From: Psettodes erumei
Taxonomy: Eukaryota; Chordata; Actinopteri; Pleuronectiformes; Psettodidae
DNA: 64,000 bases
Direction: 5' to 3'
Assembly: GCA_016785225.1 (NCBI GenBank)
Contig: JAFBJZ010000874.1
Span: 868,001-932,000, forward strand
Shown one piece after another: positions 62,101 through 64,000 of this stretch; position 1 is the stretch's first letter, and the number at the start of each line of letters is the position of its first letter. Position numbers and translations under genes: made by a program. Under the pieces are notes generated by a model. It ran no database searches and had not been told where the DNA came from. It worked only from the letters and a program-made list of their open reading frames with translations.

Positions 62101-64000
62101 AAAAAAAAAATGTAATAAACTGAGATGTATTGGAATTAAGTATTTCAAAGTCTAACTGGCAAAGAAAGAAATTGATTGAGAGATTGGCTTCGTCTGTGGT
62201 TTTCTTGATTGTTCTGATTATCATTATCCAGTTTGAGACATTGAACTATTCTACACTAGGCTCTAAAGAGCCCAGACAAAATGCCCTTAGCGCATGACAA
62301 AAATAAAGCCATTGTTTCTGAATGTGCAATTTGATATTTATTCTCCCCAAACACAACGTAACTGCAGCATTGTATCAGGAGTATGGAAGATTAGTATGAA
62401 AGAGGACAAAACATCTTTTCCTTTTGAAAAGATTCCATCCCTCTTTATACCAGGAATCAATTTGCTCTGTGTAAAGGATGGGAAAATGTCTTTTGTATTT
62501 GGTCAAAAATGACCAAAGGCATTACCCATACTTTAACACAGAGTAGTGTCATATATTGGTTCATTTAAATTTTCTTTGATATCTGCTAATGCAATGAGAG
62601 AAACATAATGAGAAAGTGTCAGGAAAATAAGCCCAGTAGTTCTACATTTAATAAAACTAACTGCAGGATCCACTAGAGCACTGAGAGCTTCAAGGGTTTT
62701 ATTCTGAGAAGGCAGCATGCGATATATAATAATGGCACATGATAAGTCATTCATCATATATACACCATATAATATCTACCTTTTGAGTTAAACTATTATA
62801 CACCTATAAAACTCTGTTCAAATACACAAGATCCCATGGAGCCAGAACCAGCAGTATGGAGGGGGGGAAAGCAGAATGCAGGGGAAAAAAGACAGAGTGA
62901 GAGGAAACGAAAAGGTATAGATTTATTAATTATAAGAATTATAGATTCAAATACCCAAGTATATATAATGGAATTAGTCCCAAAATAGTTCCATGCAGGT
63001 GACTTAAATAGTGATTTGTGATGTGGCAGCTGTGGTTCCAGTGGTAGAACAGGTCACCCACTAACATTTCTGACATGAAGCAATGTAGGCAATAAAGGCA
63101 GCACACAGGAAGCTGCACAGTGAACAATCCAGAACAAGACAGATATCAAATCAACGAGCTTTAAAATTAAACAGTTCACATTTTCATTGACATATCCCAA
63201 AAGATCAAAAGCAGAATACAGAGTTTTACCTGTTCATTTAAGCCCACAGCTCCAGAGACAGATACGTGCATTGAGTTCTATGAATGTGAGGAGTCATGGG
63301 CAGGAATTAGGATTTATTTTGCCAGGTCATGAAATTGAACTGAACTTCCTCAGACTGTCACCCCTCATTCCTCTCACAGCAGAAAAGGTCAGGAGTTCTG
63401 GAGCTTTCTACCATGCTGTGGGGCTCAAATAACAGTGCCTCCATGAGAACATATCATTTCCTCAGCATCTACTACCACAGCAGGTTTTTGCCTCCTGTAA
63501 GCTGGCAGGGCCTTGTGCAACTGACGTGATGCGGATTTAAACCAGCAGCGTGATTATTGCTGCAGCCAGACAGAGCTCAGGCTTGCCAGTTGTTAATAAG
63601 ACAGGATGCTGTTTATTATCTACCAGACACTTCCTCTCCTTCTTTGGGCCAAATTACAAGGGTTCCAGGTCACACCACAGACAGACAGACAGTCAGCAAA
63701 AGGGCAATTTGGCACTGAGGAATGGATAGATAAAAGTGAGCCATGACCTACATTTGGAACATTAAATTTTTTTTTTCCTGCTTGAATGAATACATTTCCA
63801 GAGGAGGGCACCATCCTGTTCACTTGGCAAAAAACGTAACATCTAGGATATATCCATCACACGTAATGGTCCATGGAGGTGGTCAGTCTGTGACTAATAG
63901 GTCAGATGTGTCCACTCTGTTTACAATCCCTCCAGTCATGCATATCCGGCTGTATCAGAACAAATAAGGTATACCGACACCTCTGTTCCAGGCCACCACT
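59124..64000. other. Non-genic DNA to the window end
   Basis: No gene supported. The 148-codon minus-strand ORF at 61778-62224 is the longest non-transposon ORF but shows no domain, and an opposing ORF overlaps it. A GTGTGTATATATATATA run occurs near 60630-60648. About 63500-63640 is a GC-richer block (TGATGCGGATTTAAACCAGC) of possible regulatory type. Confidence 0.5.

Noticed and set aside
61778..62224. 148-codon ORF on the minus strand
   Set aside because: No recognisable domain, an overlapping ORF on the other strand, and AT-rich Leu/Ile/Phe-heavy composition. Probably chance.
1..64000. CRISPR arrays, operons, ribosome binding sites and phage-like genes
   Set aside because: None seen. 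The sequence has the features of a vertebrate nuclear genome.

Overview
The window looks like a vertebrate nuclear genome, most probably a teleost fish and probably a spiny-rayed (percomorph) one. The grounds are an AT-rich composition with no dense ORFs, many TG/CA, TA and ATT microsatellites, and dispersed repeats of types I associate with fish: a Tc1-like transposon, Harbinger-type and hAT/ZBED-type fragments, a solo LTR, and short repeats that look familiar from percomorph genomes. I find no intact host gene. Apart from the transposase the longest ORF is 148 codons, as expected by chance in AT-rich DNA. The window is best read as intergenic (gene-desert) or deep-intronic sequence. No exon, tRNA, rRNA, CRISPR array or bacterial-type operon can be supported.

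Layout. 1-5198: unique AT-rich DNA. 5199-5510 and 11155-11445: two decayed copies of one repeat carrying part of a Myb/SANT-like domain, as in Harbinger elements. 9392-9902: a solo LTR flanked by GATAT duplications. 13925-14600: two short fish-type repeat pieces. 20529-21750: a structurally complete Tc1/mariner element with perfect 29-bp inverted repeats and a transposase on the minus strand, disabled by a frameshift and a stop. 22790-22966: an LTR-like remnant. 24538-25513: a much older, internally deleted relative of the same Tc1 family in the opposite orientation. 27496-27960 and 29757-30240: two pieces of hAT/ZBED-like transposase, with the C-terminal piece lying before the N-terminal one. 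37174-37407: an LTR-like remnant. 40480-40740: a second short fish repeat. 52848-52890 and 58423-58460: ends of a different Tc1-like family. 55215-55265 and 59073-59123: a perfect 51-bp duplication. 57718-58060 and 58640-58920: two pieces of another dispersed repeat.

The elements do not work together as a system; they are a layered record of insertions. The near-intact Tc1 copy is young, while the second Tc1 copy, the SANT pair and the BED/hAT pieces are old. No previously undescribed functional system is convincingly visible. The observations most worth checking are the DD36E-type spacing and lesions of the Tc1 element, the 51-bp perfect duplication whose two differences at the end are synonymous, the out-of-order hAT pieces, and several GC-richer, TAAT-rich blocks that could be conserved non-coding elements.
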